Shown: positions 1-8,286, numbered from the stretch's first letter. The stretch: 64,000 bases of DNA from Chitinophaga flava (GCF_003308995.1 NZ_QFFJ01000002.1:1302001-1366000); one strand, 5' to 3'. Program-made: numbers and translations. Notes: generated by a model not told the origin, from the sequence alone.

Positions 1-354
1 GCCTACGGATAATATGGAAAAAGGTGCCGGAGGGTTATATACATGACAATGCAGACGATGATCTGCTACAGCGGGCCATGCTGCACTGATGTAGGCCGCC
101 TTGCCCTGAGCGGTAGTGGTATCACGCTGCAATTGTTTTTGCAAAACAATCTGTTGTCCTTCATAATGTTGTTGCAGGCTGTCGATGGTATGCTGGTGTT
201 GTCCGGTCACACGTTGTCCATAGTAGAGCGCTATGCCGGATGTCAGCAATAATATGACAACCACGGCTTGTAGCAGTGCTGTGCGCCACATATGGCGCCA
301 TTCCTGTAGCAGGATGCTGCCTGCAATAAACAGATATTTATTCAGTTGGTGCAT
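1..354 (-). CDS. ABC-2 type transporter permease (DUF3526-like), N-terminal part, cut by window edge
   Basis: Reading the minus strand from an ATG at 354 gives an uninterrupted frame to the window edge beginning MHQLNKYLFIAGSILLQEW. A hydrophobic segment (about residues 22-42) follows a short cytoplasmic start and leads into a polar, probably extracytoplasmic stretch. This is the same layout as the neighbouring permease at 338-1717, including the IxxxEWR motif before the first membrane helix. The start overlaps the last 17 bases of that upstream gene, which suggests translational coupling. It is probably the second half of a heterodimeric exporter served by the ATPase at 1734-2441. The DUF3526 assignment is by resemblance and the substrate is unknown. 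The C-terminal part lies outside the window. Confidence 0.7.
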   Translation of the reverse strand, partial: MHQLNKYLFIAGSILLQEWRHMWRTALLQAVVVILLLTSGIALYYGQRVTGQHQHTIDSLQQHYEGQQIVLQKQLQRDTTTAQGKAAYISAAWPAVADHRLHCHVYNPPAPFSILSVG

Positions 355-1717
355 GGCGGGCAACGCTGTTTAAGAGTGATATACTGACACCTATCCATAA
401 CAACAACGACGCTAGTGGAAGCCATTGTCTGCTGAGGGTACTGCTGATGGCCGGTGGTTCAAAGTGGAATACCGGCATGTTGTAATAGAGATCGGCCGGT
501 GGTTCCCGATCATATATCATCGCCTGGTTCAGGCGGTGAATGAAGGTATTGCGGTATTGTCTTACTTCCGTATCAAAATAAAACTGATGATCGTAATCGG
601 TGCCACACAAGGCCATAGAGAGGCTTCGTATCGCCAGATAAGGGTCGGCCAGCATAGCATATTGATTAATACTGTTCTGCAGCCGGATGATGCTATCGGT
701 GGCCTTTGCATATTTGTTGTACACCTGTTGTGCATAGTCTTCATCGGCCTGTAGCCGGATGGCGTTAAAGTTGACCGGCAACTGGCTAACATCAGCCACC
801 TGGTATTGTCTCAGGGTTTCGTGCAACAGTCGTGCGGTCCTGGCTTCCCGGGGATCATTACCATCGATACCCGTTTTGATGGCCTGATCAATTTTTTGTT
901 GCAGTGCATACTGGGAAGGAAGTGGATGAAGGGCAGCTCCGGCAGCGGTTGTAAGACGCGGGGCTATTACATTCCATATTAACCATATGCTGCATAACCA
1001 TAGCAGGGCCTGTCGGGCATTTCGGGCAACAGCAGATACCCATATGCCGATGATCACAAAGATGCTGCTGTAGCAGAGATAACCCATCAGCAACAGGAGG
1101 ATACGCAACGGGGAGGCTGCCTTAAAAATCACTGGCAGATATAACAATAAGGATAATAACATAGTGCCGGCTACAATGCACTGATATACGATGGTCTTAC
1201 TCCACATTATTGTGCCTTTGTTTGTTCCCTGTATCATCATGAGCCGGAGGGTGCCCGATGATCTTTCCTGCGCGTAACTGTTGAAACAGAGGAAGAAGAT
1301 CAGTAAGGGAAAAAATAGCTGCAGTACGGTGGCCGGTGTTAGTTCTCCGAAGCGGAGATATACGTCTGCCGGGCTTAGCGGCGGAGTGGCGGTATGGTGT
1401 TGTATATGTGCTTCTATCCGCAGGGTGCTGCCGGTAACGGGGTCCAGTCCTCTGTCGAATCCACTCAGTGCGGTAAGCGGCTTGAAGATATACGTGCCAA
1501 AATGTGCTGCACCATGTGGATCGTTTGTTTGTAACTGTTCCCATTGCCGGCGAAACTCACGGTTGGCGGCTTCCCGCTCACGCTGTTCTTCCTGTAAGGT
1601 TATGCGGCTTCCTATCGAGGCAATACCCGATAAGAGCAGCGCCGACAATAGCGCAGCAACCATCGCATGGTTACGCAGTACCATACGCCATTCTTTTATG
1701 GCTATAGTTGAAAACAT
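338..1717 (-). CDS. ABC-2 type transporter permease (DUF3526 family)
   Basis: Integral membrane subunit of an ABC exporter. I chose the start at 1717 (MFSTIAIKEW), because the 28 upstream residues in this frame overlap the 3' end of the ATPase gene and do not look like an N terminus. The roughly 459-residue protein has one helix near residues 20-40, a large polar loop of about 100 residues, then a cluster of helices (FFPLLIFFLCF, then LLLSLLLYLPVIF, then SSIFVIIGIWV). A second soluble stretch precedes a final C-terminal helix. This is the DUF3526 layout seen in Bacteroidota. It sits 16 bases downstream of the ATPase gene and overlaps the next permease, so the three form one operon. The transported substrate cannot be read from sequence. 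Confidence 0.8.
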   Translation of the reverse strand: MFSTIAIKEWRMVLRNHAMVAALLSALLLSGIASIGSRITLQEEQREREAANREFRRQWEQLQTNDPHGAAHFGTYIFKPLTALSGFDRGLDPVTGSTLRIEAHIQHHTATPPLSPADVYLRFGELTPATVLQLFFPLLIFFLCFNSYAQERSSGTLRLMMIQGTNKGTIMWSKTIVYQCIVAGTMLLSLLLYLPVIFKAASPLRILLLLMGYLCYSSIFVIIGIWVSAVARNARQALLWLCSIWLIWNVIAPRLTTAAGAALHPLPSQYALQQKIDQAIKTGIDGNDPREARTARLLHETLRQYQVADVSQLPVNFNAIRLQADEDYAQQVYNKYAKATDSIIRLQNSINQYAMLADPYLAIRSLSMALCGTDYDHQFYFDTEVRQYRNTFIHRLNQAMIYDREPPADLYYNMPVFHFEPPAISSTLSRQWLPLASLLLWIGVSISLLNSVARHAPTE

Positions 1718-1733
1718 ATGATGATGTTTGATA

Positions 1734-2441
1734 CTAGATGGATGTCTCCATATATTCCAGATACAGGTTCTCCAGTGTGTAATGGTCTGTGGTGGCGGCA
1801 TCCATGATAGTGAGCAGGTTACCTTCCTTCATAATGCCAATACGGGTAGCTACTTCTTTGGCACGGTAAATATCATGGGTAGCCATCAATACAGCCCGTC
1901 CTTCCTGGCTGAAGCGGCGCAACAGTATTGAAAACTCATTGCTGGCCTTGGGGTCTAGCCCAGATGTTGGTTCATCGAGGAGGAGAGCACCGGCATTTTT
2001 GGCGGTAGCAATGGCAATACCTACTTTCTGTCGCATGCCTTTGGAATAAGTTTGCACGGGCCGATGTATGGCCTGCTCCTGCAAACCGGCATCCAGTAAT
2101 AATGCGATATAATGATCACTGGAAAGTTGTTCTCCGGTAAGTGAGTGGAAAAAGGAAAGGTTTTCCACTCCGCTCAGATACGGATACAAGGTTACTGTCT
2201 CAGGAATATAGGCAATATGCCGGCGGGCCTCCTGTGGCTGACGGAACACGGGGATACCATTTACCAGCGCTGTTCCGCTGCTGGGAGAAAGGAATCCAAG
2301 GAAACAATTGATAGTAGTCGTTTTGCCGGCGCCGTTGGGTCCAAGCAGGCAAAATATTTCGCCTCTGTTTACCAACAGGTCAAGTGCATCCAATGCGGTA
2401 TGCCGGCCGAACTTTCTGGTTAACGCAATAGCTTGCAGCAT
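1734..2441 (-). CDS. ABC transporter ATP-binding protein
   Basis: Cytoplasmic ATPase that powers the two downstream permeases. At 235 residues it is a single nucleotide-binding domain. Walker A is at residues 34-42 (GPNGAGKTT). The signature is the variant YSKGMRQ at 132-138, as is usual in CcmA/NosF/drug-exporter type ATPases. Walker B runs LLLDE at 153-157 and is followed by the D-loop SGLD. An H-loop MATHD lies further on. The short length and YSKGM signature fit the ABC-2 exporter subfamily rather than an importer. It is the first gene of the ATPase-permease-permease run and lies downstream of the small membrane protein at 2495-2815. Confidence 0.9.
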   Translation of the reverse strand: MLQAIALTRKFGRHTALDALDLLVNRGEIFCLLGPNGAGKTTTINCFLGFLSPSSGTALVNGIPVFRQPQEARRHIAYIPETVTLYPYLSGVENLSFFHSLTGEQLSSDHYIALLLDAGLQEQAIHRPVQTYSKGMRQKVGIAIATAKNAGALLLDEPTSGLDPKASNEFSILLRRFSQEGRAVLMATHDIYRAKEVATRIGIMKEGNLLTIMDAATTDHYTLENLYLEYMETSI

Positions 2442-2494
2442 AACTTACAGAAATACGGTATACAATGGAAACTAATAGAATGTCGCGATATGGA

Positions 2495-2815
2495 TTATGC
2501 CACAGGAGGGCCTTTGTTGGCGTGTGTGTGAGATATCCCTGGATAGGGAACTACTGTAAGTGAAACAGGAATGTGATATGGAAAGGATAGTACCGGCGGT
2601 GCTACGATCAGGTCTGGAACAGTAGCATCTTTGGCCAGCTGATAATCGCAGATGGCGCAGAGATGGGATGCCTGTAACTGATAGTCCCCCTTTGCATGTT
2701 TTCCGGTGATGGGATGATGTTGGTGGAACAGCTTCACCGCATGCACAAAGAGCAGTAAGGCCATTCCTAAAATGGCCAGGAGTCTGCGTATGTAGTGAAG
2801 CTGTCGGATGTGCAT
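2495..2815 (-). CDS. Small membrane-anchored protein with His-rich and CxxC segments, function unknown
   Basis: A 106-residue protein with one N-terminal hydrophobic helix (about residues 10-27), then a His-rich turn (KLFHQHHP) and a Cys pair in HLCAICDYQL around residue 53. A second hydrophobic patch and a His-containing tail follow. The His and CxxC elements suggest metal or redox chemistry outside the inner membrane, but this is inference. It precedes the ABC exporter on the same strand and may belong to its operon. The -7 promoter element at 2820-2827 ends just upstream of this ATG. The message is therefore either nearly leaderless or starts translation at the internal ATG at 2764. The overlapping frame at 2472-2861 was judged a shadow. 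Confidence 0.55.
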   Translation of the reverse strand: MHIRQLHYIRRLLAILGMALLLFVHAVKLFHQHHPITGKHAKGDYQLQASHLCAICDYQLAKDATVPDLIVAPPVLSFPYHIPVSLTVVPYPGISHTHANKGPPVA

Positions 2816-2819
2816 GCAA

Positions 2820-2850
2820 CAAATATACTACATGTGTTTTAAAAATGAAA
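2820..2850 (-). promoter_or_regulatory. Bacteroidota-type promoter for the 2495-2815 gene
   Basis: On the minus strand TATATTTG (2820-2827) matches the -7 consensus TAnnTTTG exactly. A TTTC (2847-2850) stands 19 bases upstream against the -33 consensus TTTG. Spacing is ideal. Transcription would start within a few bases of the annotated start codon. Confidence 0.55.
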
Positions 2851-3024
2851 CAATGTTGCAAAAAATATTTTAAGAGATTTTAATACACCGGGTAAAAAAA
2901 CATCACTGGCACCTTTGCTATCAAAAATGTGGAAACAGGAATTTTTCTGCGTATCAAAGATGCGGATACACGAAGCGGAACACCTGTTGCATCCAGCTGC
3001 CTTTTTACAAGGCTCAATCCCAGT

Positions 3025-4110
3025 TTATACTTTCAGATCATCAAAATAGGTGGTGGTATCGTCTATCAGTGCCTGCATCAGCTGTTGTGCTTTTCTGTGT
3101 TTGAGTATGGGGGCTATCTGTCCGCCCCAGAAAAAGACCATGTCCCATTGTTGCTGATCGATGGCTGCTTTTCTGAGAGATGACATCAAGGCAGATTGCA
3201 GCGGGAAGGGAAGCGTATGTGCTTCTCCGTTGGTCAGGTCTTTGTTGATCCGGTTGGTCAACCCGCGCCCCAGCCTGCCGGTAAAAGCTTTAGTGAGAAT
3301 GGTATGATGTGCGGCCTGGTCAAACAGCATCTGTTTATGAACAGGCAATGCATTTGACTCATCACAGGCTAAAAATGCGGTGCCTACCTGTACAGCCTCT
3401 GCGCCCAACGTTAATGCAGCAGCCACACCGCGACCATTGGCAATCCCTCCGGCAGCAATAACAGGAATCTTTACTTTCTCCCGGATCAGTTGCAGGAGTA
3501 CAAAAGTGCCCATAGTAGACACTTCGGCAGGTTCCAGAAAAGAAGGCCGGTGACCGCCGGCTTCAAAACCTGTGGCCACGATCATATCCACACCGGCATT
3601 TTCCAGGGCCACGGCTTCGCGGACGGTAGTGGCGGCGCCTATCGTTCTGATACCTGCGCGGTGGCACTGTTCTACAACATCGGCAGACAGGGTGCCAAAC
3701 AGAAAACTGAATACTTTAGGACGTATATCCAGCACGGCCTGCAGCTGGTTCTCAAACCTCGATTGAAAAGGTGCCGGCTTTTCAGGAAAGGGAAGGGCCA
3801 GCTCATCAAAATAAGGTTTGAATATCCGCTGGGCCTGTTCATATTGTTCCTCACTCACCTTGCCATCCGGAGCGTCAGTGTCTGATACCCAGAGGTTGAG
3901 ATTGTAGGGCTTGTCAGTGCTGGCTTTAATCTGCCTGTCTAATTCATGGATCTCCTGAGGGCTTAGCGTATATGCCCCGTATCCTCCCAGTCCGCCTGCA
4001 TCGGACACGGTCGTTACGAGTGCAACAGAGGAAAGACCGCCACCAAAAGGGCCTTGAAGGATGGGGTAGTCAATACCCAATAAACGGGTTACTTTGGTAT
4101 TATGCCACAT
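3025..4110 (-). CDS. Nitronate monooxygenase (2-nitropropane dioxygenase family)
   Basis: FMN-dependent TIM-barrel enzyme that oxidises nitronates to carbonyl compounds and nitrite, usually protecting against propionate-3-nitronate type toxins. At 361 residues it has the normal length. Family features are visible: the N-terminal YPILQGPFGGG, a GAATTVREA strand before VDMIVATGFEAGGH, then PVIAAGGIANGRGVAAAL and GAEAVQVGTAFL, the phosphate-binding half of the barrel. It is followed after 10 bases by the NTF2-like gene at 4121-4573 on the same strand, but that gene lies upstream in transcription order, so the two may be co-transcribed. The Crp/Fnr regulator at 4744 faces the same way. Confidence 0.88.
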   Translation of the reverse strand: MWHNTKVTRLLGIDYPILQGPFGGGLSSVALVTTVSDAGGLGGYGAYTLSPQEIHELDRQIKASTDKPYNLNLWVSDTDAPDGKVSEEQYEQAQRIFKPYFDELALPFPEKPAPFQSRFENQLQAVLDIRPKVFSFLFGTLSADVVEQCHRAGIRTIGAATTVREAVALENAGVDMIVATGFEAGGHRPSFLEPAEVSTMGTFVLLQLIREKVKIPVIAAGGIANGRGVAAALTLGAEAVQVGTAFLACDESNALPVHKQMLFDQAAHHTILTKAFTGRLGRGLTNRINKDLTNGEAHTLPFPLQSALMSSLRKAAIDQQQWDMVFFWGGQIAPILKHRKAQQLMQALIDDTTTYFDDLKV

Positions 4111-4120
4111 GGTTCTTCGT

Positions 4121-4573
4121 TTATTCGTTTACGTCACTAATCATTTTATTAACAATCAGCCATTTGCCATCGATCTTGTGAAAGGAGAGGAACTCATGGT
4201 AATTGAAGTCATACATTTTCACTTTTACCTCTGCAATAGCGATGGAGTTTACTGTCCGGATGTTCAGAATGGACCCTTTGAAGGGTTTGCCGGAGTCTTT
4301 GGGGCTCTGGCGATGTTGCACTCCGTCGAGGTACTGGTTCAGTGTTTTGGCATATGGCTGACCCTTTACATCTCCAAAAAGTAGTGTGCCGGGATAGTAA
4401 ATTTCACGCAGTTGATTGATATCTCCTGTATAAATGCCATTAAAATAATGGTTTTCCAGCACCTGGGAGATCTCCAGAGAGTCTTTCTGCTGTGTTTCCA
4501 TGATTGTTAGGTGTTGAGCCCTGATAACCCATGGGGAACAGGTGATCAGGGCTGTTAATAGTAATGTTTTCAT
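4121..4573 (-). CDS. Secreted NTF2-like protein (putative lumazine-binding/SnoaL-like fold)
   Basis: A 150-residue protein with a short signal peptide (MKTLLLTALITCSPWVIRA, cleavage probably near AQ). A single cone-shaped NTF2-like domain follows: an N-terminal helix EISQVLENHYFNGIYTGD, the conserved YYPGTLLFG strand region, and the C-terminal pattern AIAEVKVKMYDFNYHEFLSFHKIDGKWLIVNK is matched in pieces by the putative lumazine-binding family. These proteins bind small molecules or act as minor enzymes and this one cannot be assigned a substrate. It ends 10 bases before the nitronate monooxygenase start and likely shares its transcript. Confidence 0.7.
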   Translation of the reverse strand: MKTLLLTALITCSPWVIRAQHLTIMETQQKDSLEISQVLENHYFNGIYTGDINQLREIYYPGTLLFGDVKGQPYAKTLNQYLDGVQHRQSPKDSGKPFKGSILNIRTVNSIAIAEVKVKMYDFNYHEFLSFHKIDGKWLIVNKMISDVNE

Positions 4574-4743
4574 ATCAGTTGAGATGATGGCCGGCGCTCT
4601 CCGGCATATCCCCGGTTATCCAGCTCTACCTCCTGTATGAGATATAAGTGAGATGAGGGGCCCTGTTCAGCACCTGCGTAATTTTGTTAACGACACAAAG
4701 TAACGCCGAAAGCAGCGGGTGATTGCGTGACCTATGTCACATT

Positions 4744-5343
4744 CTAGCGGGTACTGTACAGCCGGCTCAATGTTTCCCGGGAAACGCCCAGGTAGGCAGC
4801 AATCAGATGTTTGGGAACCAGCTGATGCAGTTGGGGATACATCTGTAGCAGTTCTTCATAACGGGTTTTAGCATCGTCGTTCATAAAGGAGAGCAAACGC
4901 TTTTGCGCAGCCACATAGCCCTTGTTGGTACGCCAGCGGAAAAAATATTCTACCTGGTGAATCTCCCTGCAAAGCTTTTCCCTGTCAGCATTCGAAAGAC
5001 TCAATAATTCCGCGTCACTGATACAATCAACATTAATAGTAGCCCTGGTCTGGGAGTACAACGCATGATAGTCGGAAGTCCACCAGGTAGGCATGGCAAA
5101 CTGCAGAATATGCATTTTGACCTCATCATTAATGAAGAAGGCTTTCAGGCAGCCGGACAACACAAAATATTCATGGTCTACTTTATCACCTTCCCGTATT
5201 ACCATCTGTCCTTTTTTTAGGGAGAGCGGTTTGAAATGAGCAAAGAGGTACTCAAACTCTTCCTGCGTAAGGGATGCTGTTTTAGCCAGATGCTCTTTTA
5301 GAATGGATTGTGACTGCATAGGGATAAAGGTACTTATTTTCAT
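4744..5343 (-). CDS. Crp/Fnr family transcriptional regulator
   Basis: A 199-residue cyclic-nucleotide-binding-fold regulator. The N-terminal beta-roll covers about residues 25-120 (KKGQMVIREGDKVDHEYFVLSGCLKAF). A long dimer helix follows, and a C-terminal winged HTH has the recognition region LIAAYLGVSRETLSRLYS. Residues for canonical cAMP binding are not obvious, as is common in Bacteroidota members, and there is no Fe-S cysteine set as in Fnr. The start at 5343 could instead be the ATG at 5319 (MQSQSILKEH), which would put both AGGTACTT repeats upstream. It lies divergent from the gene at 5408 and upstream of the NTF2-like/nitronate monooxygenase pair, which are natural candidate targets. 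Confidence 0.85.
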   Translation of the reverse strand: MKISTFIPMQSQSILKEHLAKTASLTQEEFEYLFAHFKPLSLKKGQMVIREGDKVDHEYFVLSGCLKAFFINDEVKMHILQFAMPTWWTSDYHALYSQTRATINVDCISDAELLSLSNADREKLCREIHQVEYFFRWRTNKGYVAAQKRLLSFMNDDAKTRYEELLQMYPQLHQLVPKHLIAAYLGVSRETLSRLYSTR

Positions 5344-5374
5344 ATAGGTACTTCCAAATGATGTATTATGTTTG
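5328..5374 (+). promoter_or_regulatory. Regulatory region with two AGGTACTT repeats and a -7 element
   Basis: AGGTACTT occurs at 5328-5335 and again at 5346-5353, starts 18 bases apart. TATGTTTG at 5367-5374 fits the TAnnTTTG -7 consensus for the rightward gene at 5408. The repeats straddle the annotated start of the Crp/Fnr gene. They may be its own binding sites, which is inference. Confidence 0.4.
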
Positions 5375-5407
5375 CAGCAGCCCCTGGCGCTATAAATACA
5401 TCTGAAA

Positions 5408-6097
5408 ATGAATGCAAGAGAAATATTCCAAACAGGATGTCAGAAGATGGCAGAAAGGATGGCTGCCTTTGGTTTTAAACCACTGCAGAAAGGGCAGGTC
5501 CTTAGAAAATCATCCCAAAACAAAAAGCTGACCTTCGAAATATATTTTCAGTCCAGTACCAAAAACTGGAGTGGAAGTGTATCCCTGTGGCCTCACCTGT
5601 CCATTACTTCCAATGAGCTCAAAAAATGGCAAATGCAGCGGTACCAGTCAGATACCGCTACAGGGTTCATCTTCGGCACACGGTTGGAAAATTTAACGCC
5701 GTTGAAAAACAAAAACCAGGACTGGAACATGGCCATCAGTAATCAGGACCATGAAATCCCTAAATTATGTGAACTGATCACTACCTATGCGCTGCCGGTC
5801 TTTGAAAAGTTTGAAGATATTGATCAGATATTAAAAGAGATAGCCACAAACGGATTAGCGCTGAATGAACATTTTGACACCCGTCATCAAAATCTGCCGA
5901 TCGATTTTTTATGTTGTTTTGGCAGCCAGGATATTGCTCAAACAGCGTTTGATAATTATTTAATGCAACAACGATTGACCGGAAATGCCAGGCGGGTTTT
6001 TGAAGAAATGGAGACAGCAGGTAACATGCCTAATAAACAGGTAACGGACGTAACAATGAAAGCAGCTTATCTGAATAATTTAAAGATAAACGGATAA
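5408..6097 (+). CDS. Hypothetical protein, DUF4304-like
   Basis: A 229-residue soluble protein with no signal peptide or membrane helix. The N-terminal half (FGFKPLQKGQVLRKSSQNKK, then FEIYFQSSTKNWSGSVSLWP) has the rhythm of DUF4304-type proteins: a helix, then a strand pair containing an aromatic-rich Q-S-S-x-x-N segment. I am not certain of the family. The C-terminal part is helical and ends in a lysine/asparagine-rich tail. It is transcribed away from the Crp/Fnr gene from the -7 element at 5367-5374 and is closed by a strong terminator directly after the stop codon, so it is monocistronic. No function can be assigned. Confidence 0.7.
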   Translation: MNAREIFQTGCQKMAERMAAFGFKPLQKGQVLRKSSQNKKLTFEIYFQSSTKNWSGSVSLWPHLSITSNELKKWQMQRYQSDTATGFIFGTRLENLTPLKNKNQDWNMAISNQDHEIPKLCELITTYALPVFEKFEDIDQILKEIATNGLALNEHFDTRHQNLPIDFLCCFGSQDIAQTAFDNYLMQQRLTGNARRVFEEMETAGNMPNKQVTDVTMKAAYLNNLKING

Positions 6098-6118
6098 AAG
6101 CCGCTGCAGCGGCTTTTT
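6096..6118 (+). terminator. Rho-independent terminator
   Basis: Perfect stem AAAAGCCGC / GCGGCTTTT with a four-base centre, followed by T residues. It overlaps the stop codon of the 5408-6097 gene. Confidence 0.85.
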
Positions 6119-6156
6119 GTGTTAGATGTATCACTTTTTTAAATAAGTGATTATAT

Positions 6157-6564
6157 TGGTTGAGATTTTTTAAAGGTAAATATGTCATGCTGGATTTCTG
6201 GGCCAGCTGGTGTGGTCCCTGCCGTAAAGGTAATCCGCATCTGAAAGCATTATACACTAAATACCAGTCCAAAGGTTTCGAAATCATCGGTATCTCCGAC
6301 GACGATTCCAATCACGATGCCTGGAAGAAGGCGGTCAGCCAGGATGGTATTGGTATCTGGCGGCATGTGCTCCGCGGCCTCGACTGGCAGAAAAGATAAA
6401 AGAACCTGCCCAATCCGGAAGATGTCAGCAACTACTATGGTATTCATTCCCTGCCTACTAAAATACTCATCGATCCTGATGGTAAGATCATCGGTCGTTA
6501 TGGTGGCGGCGGAGAAGATGATGAGGCAATGGACAAAAAGCTGAAAGAGATATTTGGCGTGTAG
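6157..6564 (+). pseudogene. Remnant of a TlpA/thioredoxin-like protein, 5'-truncated with an in-frame stop
   Basis: The frame beginning at 6157 encodes FKGKYVMLDFWASWCGPCRK, the start of a TlpA-type thioredoxin domain with the WCGPC redox motif. It continues through GFEIIGISDD and ends at TAA 6397-6399. The same frame resumes immediately and runs to TAG at 6562-6564, encoding the expected C-terminal half (YGIHSLPTKILIDPDGKIIG, with the cis-proline SLPT). A complete Bacteroidota TlpA protein would also carry a signal peptide and an N-terminal DUF4369-type region. Neither is present, because a terminator sits 40 bases upstream. The gene is therefore a truncated and interrupted copy. Stop-codon readthrough is possible but unlikely. 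Confidence 0.8.
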
Positions 6565-6584
6565 AAAGCGGTTTTAGTAAACAT

Positions 6585-6617
6585 AATCCCCGTGGTGGTT
6601 TCACTACGGGGATTTGT
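6585..6617 (+). terminator. Rho-independent terminator after the TlpA remnant
   Basis: Stem AATCCCCGTGGTG / CACTACGGGGATT (one G-T pair) with a short loop, then a T-rich stretch. It is retained although the gene it served is broken. Confidence 0.7.
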
Positions 6618-6672
6618 TATTGGAGAATATTCTTTTTGTAAAAAAATCAATGGTTTTTTCTGAAATTACCGC

Positions 6673-7065
6673 ATGAAGCAGCATATAGCGCATATCACTG
6701 TTGTCGTTAAAGACTACGACGAAGCCATCAGATTTTATACCGAAAAACTGGATTTCACCTTAATTGAAGACACGGTTTTAAGTGAAACCAAACGTTGGGT
6801 TTTAGTAGCACCCGTAGGTGCTACTGAATGCTGTTTATTGTTGGCCAAAGCAGCAGATGAAGAACAGACATCCCGCATTGGCAACCAGACAGGAAGGCGT
6901 GTAGCCTTTTTTTTATATACAGATGATTTCTGGAGAGACTATCATAAAATGGTGGAGCGAGGTATTCATTTTGTCCGGCTGCCTAAGGAAGAGGAATACG
7001 GTATGGTGGCTGTGTTTGAGGATCTTTATGGAAACTTATGGGATCTGTTGCAGCCGAAAAAATAG
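6673..7065 (+). CDS. VOC family protein (glyoxalase/bleomycin resistance fold)
   Basis: A 130-residue single VOC domain. The first beta-alpha-beta-beta-beta module is seen in HITVVVKDYDEAIRFYTEKL, and the second ends in the typical VAVFEDLYGNLWDLLQP. Candidate metal ligands are H8, the E of VFED and possibly the Q of LLQP, the last residues where glyoxalase-like enzymes place an acidic or polar ligand. The length is normal for a two-module subunit that dimerises. It stands alone between two gene remnants. It may act in detoxification or as a small-molecule binder, but the substrate cannot be told. Confidence 0.85.
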   Translation: MKQHIAHITVVVKDYDEAIRFYTEKLDFTLIEDTVLSETKRWVLVAPVGATECCLLLAKAADEEQTSRIGNQTGRRVAFFLYTDDFWRDYHKMVERGIHFVRLPKEEEYGMVAVFEDLYGNLWDLLQPKK

Positions 7066-7258
7066 TGATAAAGATATGAAGTAAGAAAGGCATCGCTCAG
7101 CGATTCGATTTTTTCTGGATGCGCGCTGGCATGATGATTCCCTGATATCTGAATTGCAGAAAAATAGATATATATTTAGGCTGATGTTTTCCAAGCTTCT
7201 AACGGTGATGCCTATATTCTTGCCTGCGAAATGTCCGGAGTAACTAACTAAACCGATT

Positions 7259-7387
7259 ATGCCTGCTACTGATTTTAATAAAGAACTTGCGGCCCTGATT
7301 AAAGCGCGTTTCCCTATTATTTATGTGGTAACCTGGGAAGAAAAGGAGAAATTTCTGGAGCTACAACGGTCGCTAAGGAAGATTTAA
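7259..7387 (+). pseudogene. N-terminal fragment of an AAA ATPase (Ycf46-like)
   Basis: An ATG at 7259 opens a 42-codon frame, MPATDFNKELAALIKARFPI followed by IYVVTWEEKEKFLELQ, ending at TAA 7385-7387. The segment LIKARFPIIYVVTWEE closely recalls the first strand of Ycf46-type AAA ATPases, which begin with an [IV][KR]AR[YF]P.[IL][YFV] motif and continue for about 450 further residues. Here everything after the first 40 residues is missing and an unrelated AraC gene starts 30 bases later. I read this as a truncation at a recombination junction. A real micro-protein is the alternative. Confidence 0.55.
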
Positions 7388-7417
7388 TGTTAGCAGTCTT
7401 TTCAAATAATGCGATAA

Positions 7418-8221
7418 ATGGAGGTTCAATTTTACAAACCATCTAATGAAACTTTGAGGAAATACATTGAAGGCTTCTATTTTATCAACAAAAAAAGCAT
7501 TGCCAAACCTATAAAATACTGGACTTTCCCAAACAATTACTGTATCGCTGCAGTTTATCAAAACACCAACCTGATACTGGAAAAAAACAGGATTGTCGTT
7601 TCCGCTTCTGAACAGGAGAACATCGATTCAAGTTTGGTTAGCCGTTATATACTTCCGATTGAAATTATACAGAATGATGTTACTGATGAGATTACGATTT
7701 ATTTCAAACCTTTGGGTTTAAATCAATTTGTGGATGATATACAGGTATTGTTCAGGGAAAATATAGTCAGCTTTAATCCTTTTGTGGATTACAAGGACGC
7801 AATGTATAAAATATTCAATACCAAAGACAGGGATTCGCAAATCAGGCAACTGGAAGATTATTGGCTATCGAAGTTAATCCTCAGGGATTTTTCTCTTGTA
7901 GATCGGCTGATTACAGATATTCAGTCCGATTTAAAACTAAATGAGGTGGCAAAAAAACATCATATCTCAAGACAATACCTAAACAAGATTTTCATTAAAC
8001 ATATTGGAAAATCGCCTTCAGAGTTCAGAAAAATCCAGCGATTCAGAAATTCAATTTCAGAAAAACAAAAAGCAGGCAGTCTGACTGAATTATCACATCT
8101 TACACAATTCTACGATCAATCTCATTTCATTAGGGATTTCAGGAGCTTTACCCGCTTCAAACCTTCGGACTTTTTTAACAGGGTAGATACGGAAAAAGAA
8201 AATGTGTGGCTCGTTTTCTAA
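7418..8221 (+). CDS. AraC family transcriptional regulator
   Basis: A 267-residue regulator. The N-terminal part (about 1-160) is a sensor domain of the type that begins with a helix YIEGFYFI and has the FKPLGLNQFV element common in Bacteroidota AraC proteins. The C-terminal double HTH (about 170-255) shows LKLNEVAKKHHISRQYLNKI and the second helix pair LSHLTQFYDQSHFIRDFRSF ending in the FKPSDF signature. Base composition is clearly more A+T-rich than the flanking housekeeping genes. It is followed after 65 bases by the DUF5694 gene on the same strand, which it may control. The start lies 30 bases after the ATPase fragment. Confidence 0.85.
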   Translation: MEVQFYKPSNETLRKYIEGFYFINKKSIAKPIKYWTFPNNYCIAAVYQNTNLILEKNRIVVSASEQENIDSSLVSRYILPIEIIQNDVTDEITIYFKPLGLNQFVDDIQVLFRENIVSFNPFVDYKDAMYKIFNTKDRDSQIRQLEDYWLSKLILRDFSLVDRLITDIQSDLKLNEVAKKHHISRQYLNKIFIKHIGKSPSEFRKIQRFRNSISEKQKAGSLTELSHLTQFYDQSHFIRDFRSFTRFKPSDFFNRVDTEKENVWLVF

Positions 8222-8286
8222 CGGAGTTTACATTTATACAATTTTAGTCAATTTCCTTTCTATTTCTTTGCGCTAAAAGTAAACAT

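Noticed and set aside
2929..3183. 84-residue rightward frame at the 3' end of the nitronate monooxygenase gene
   Set aside because: It overlaps the conserved C-terminal coding region in antisense and has no recognisable features.
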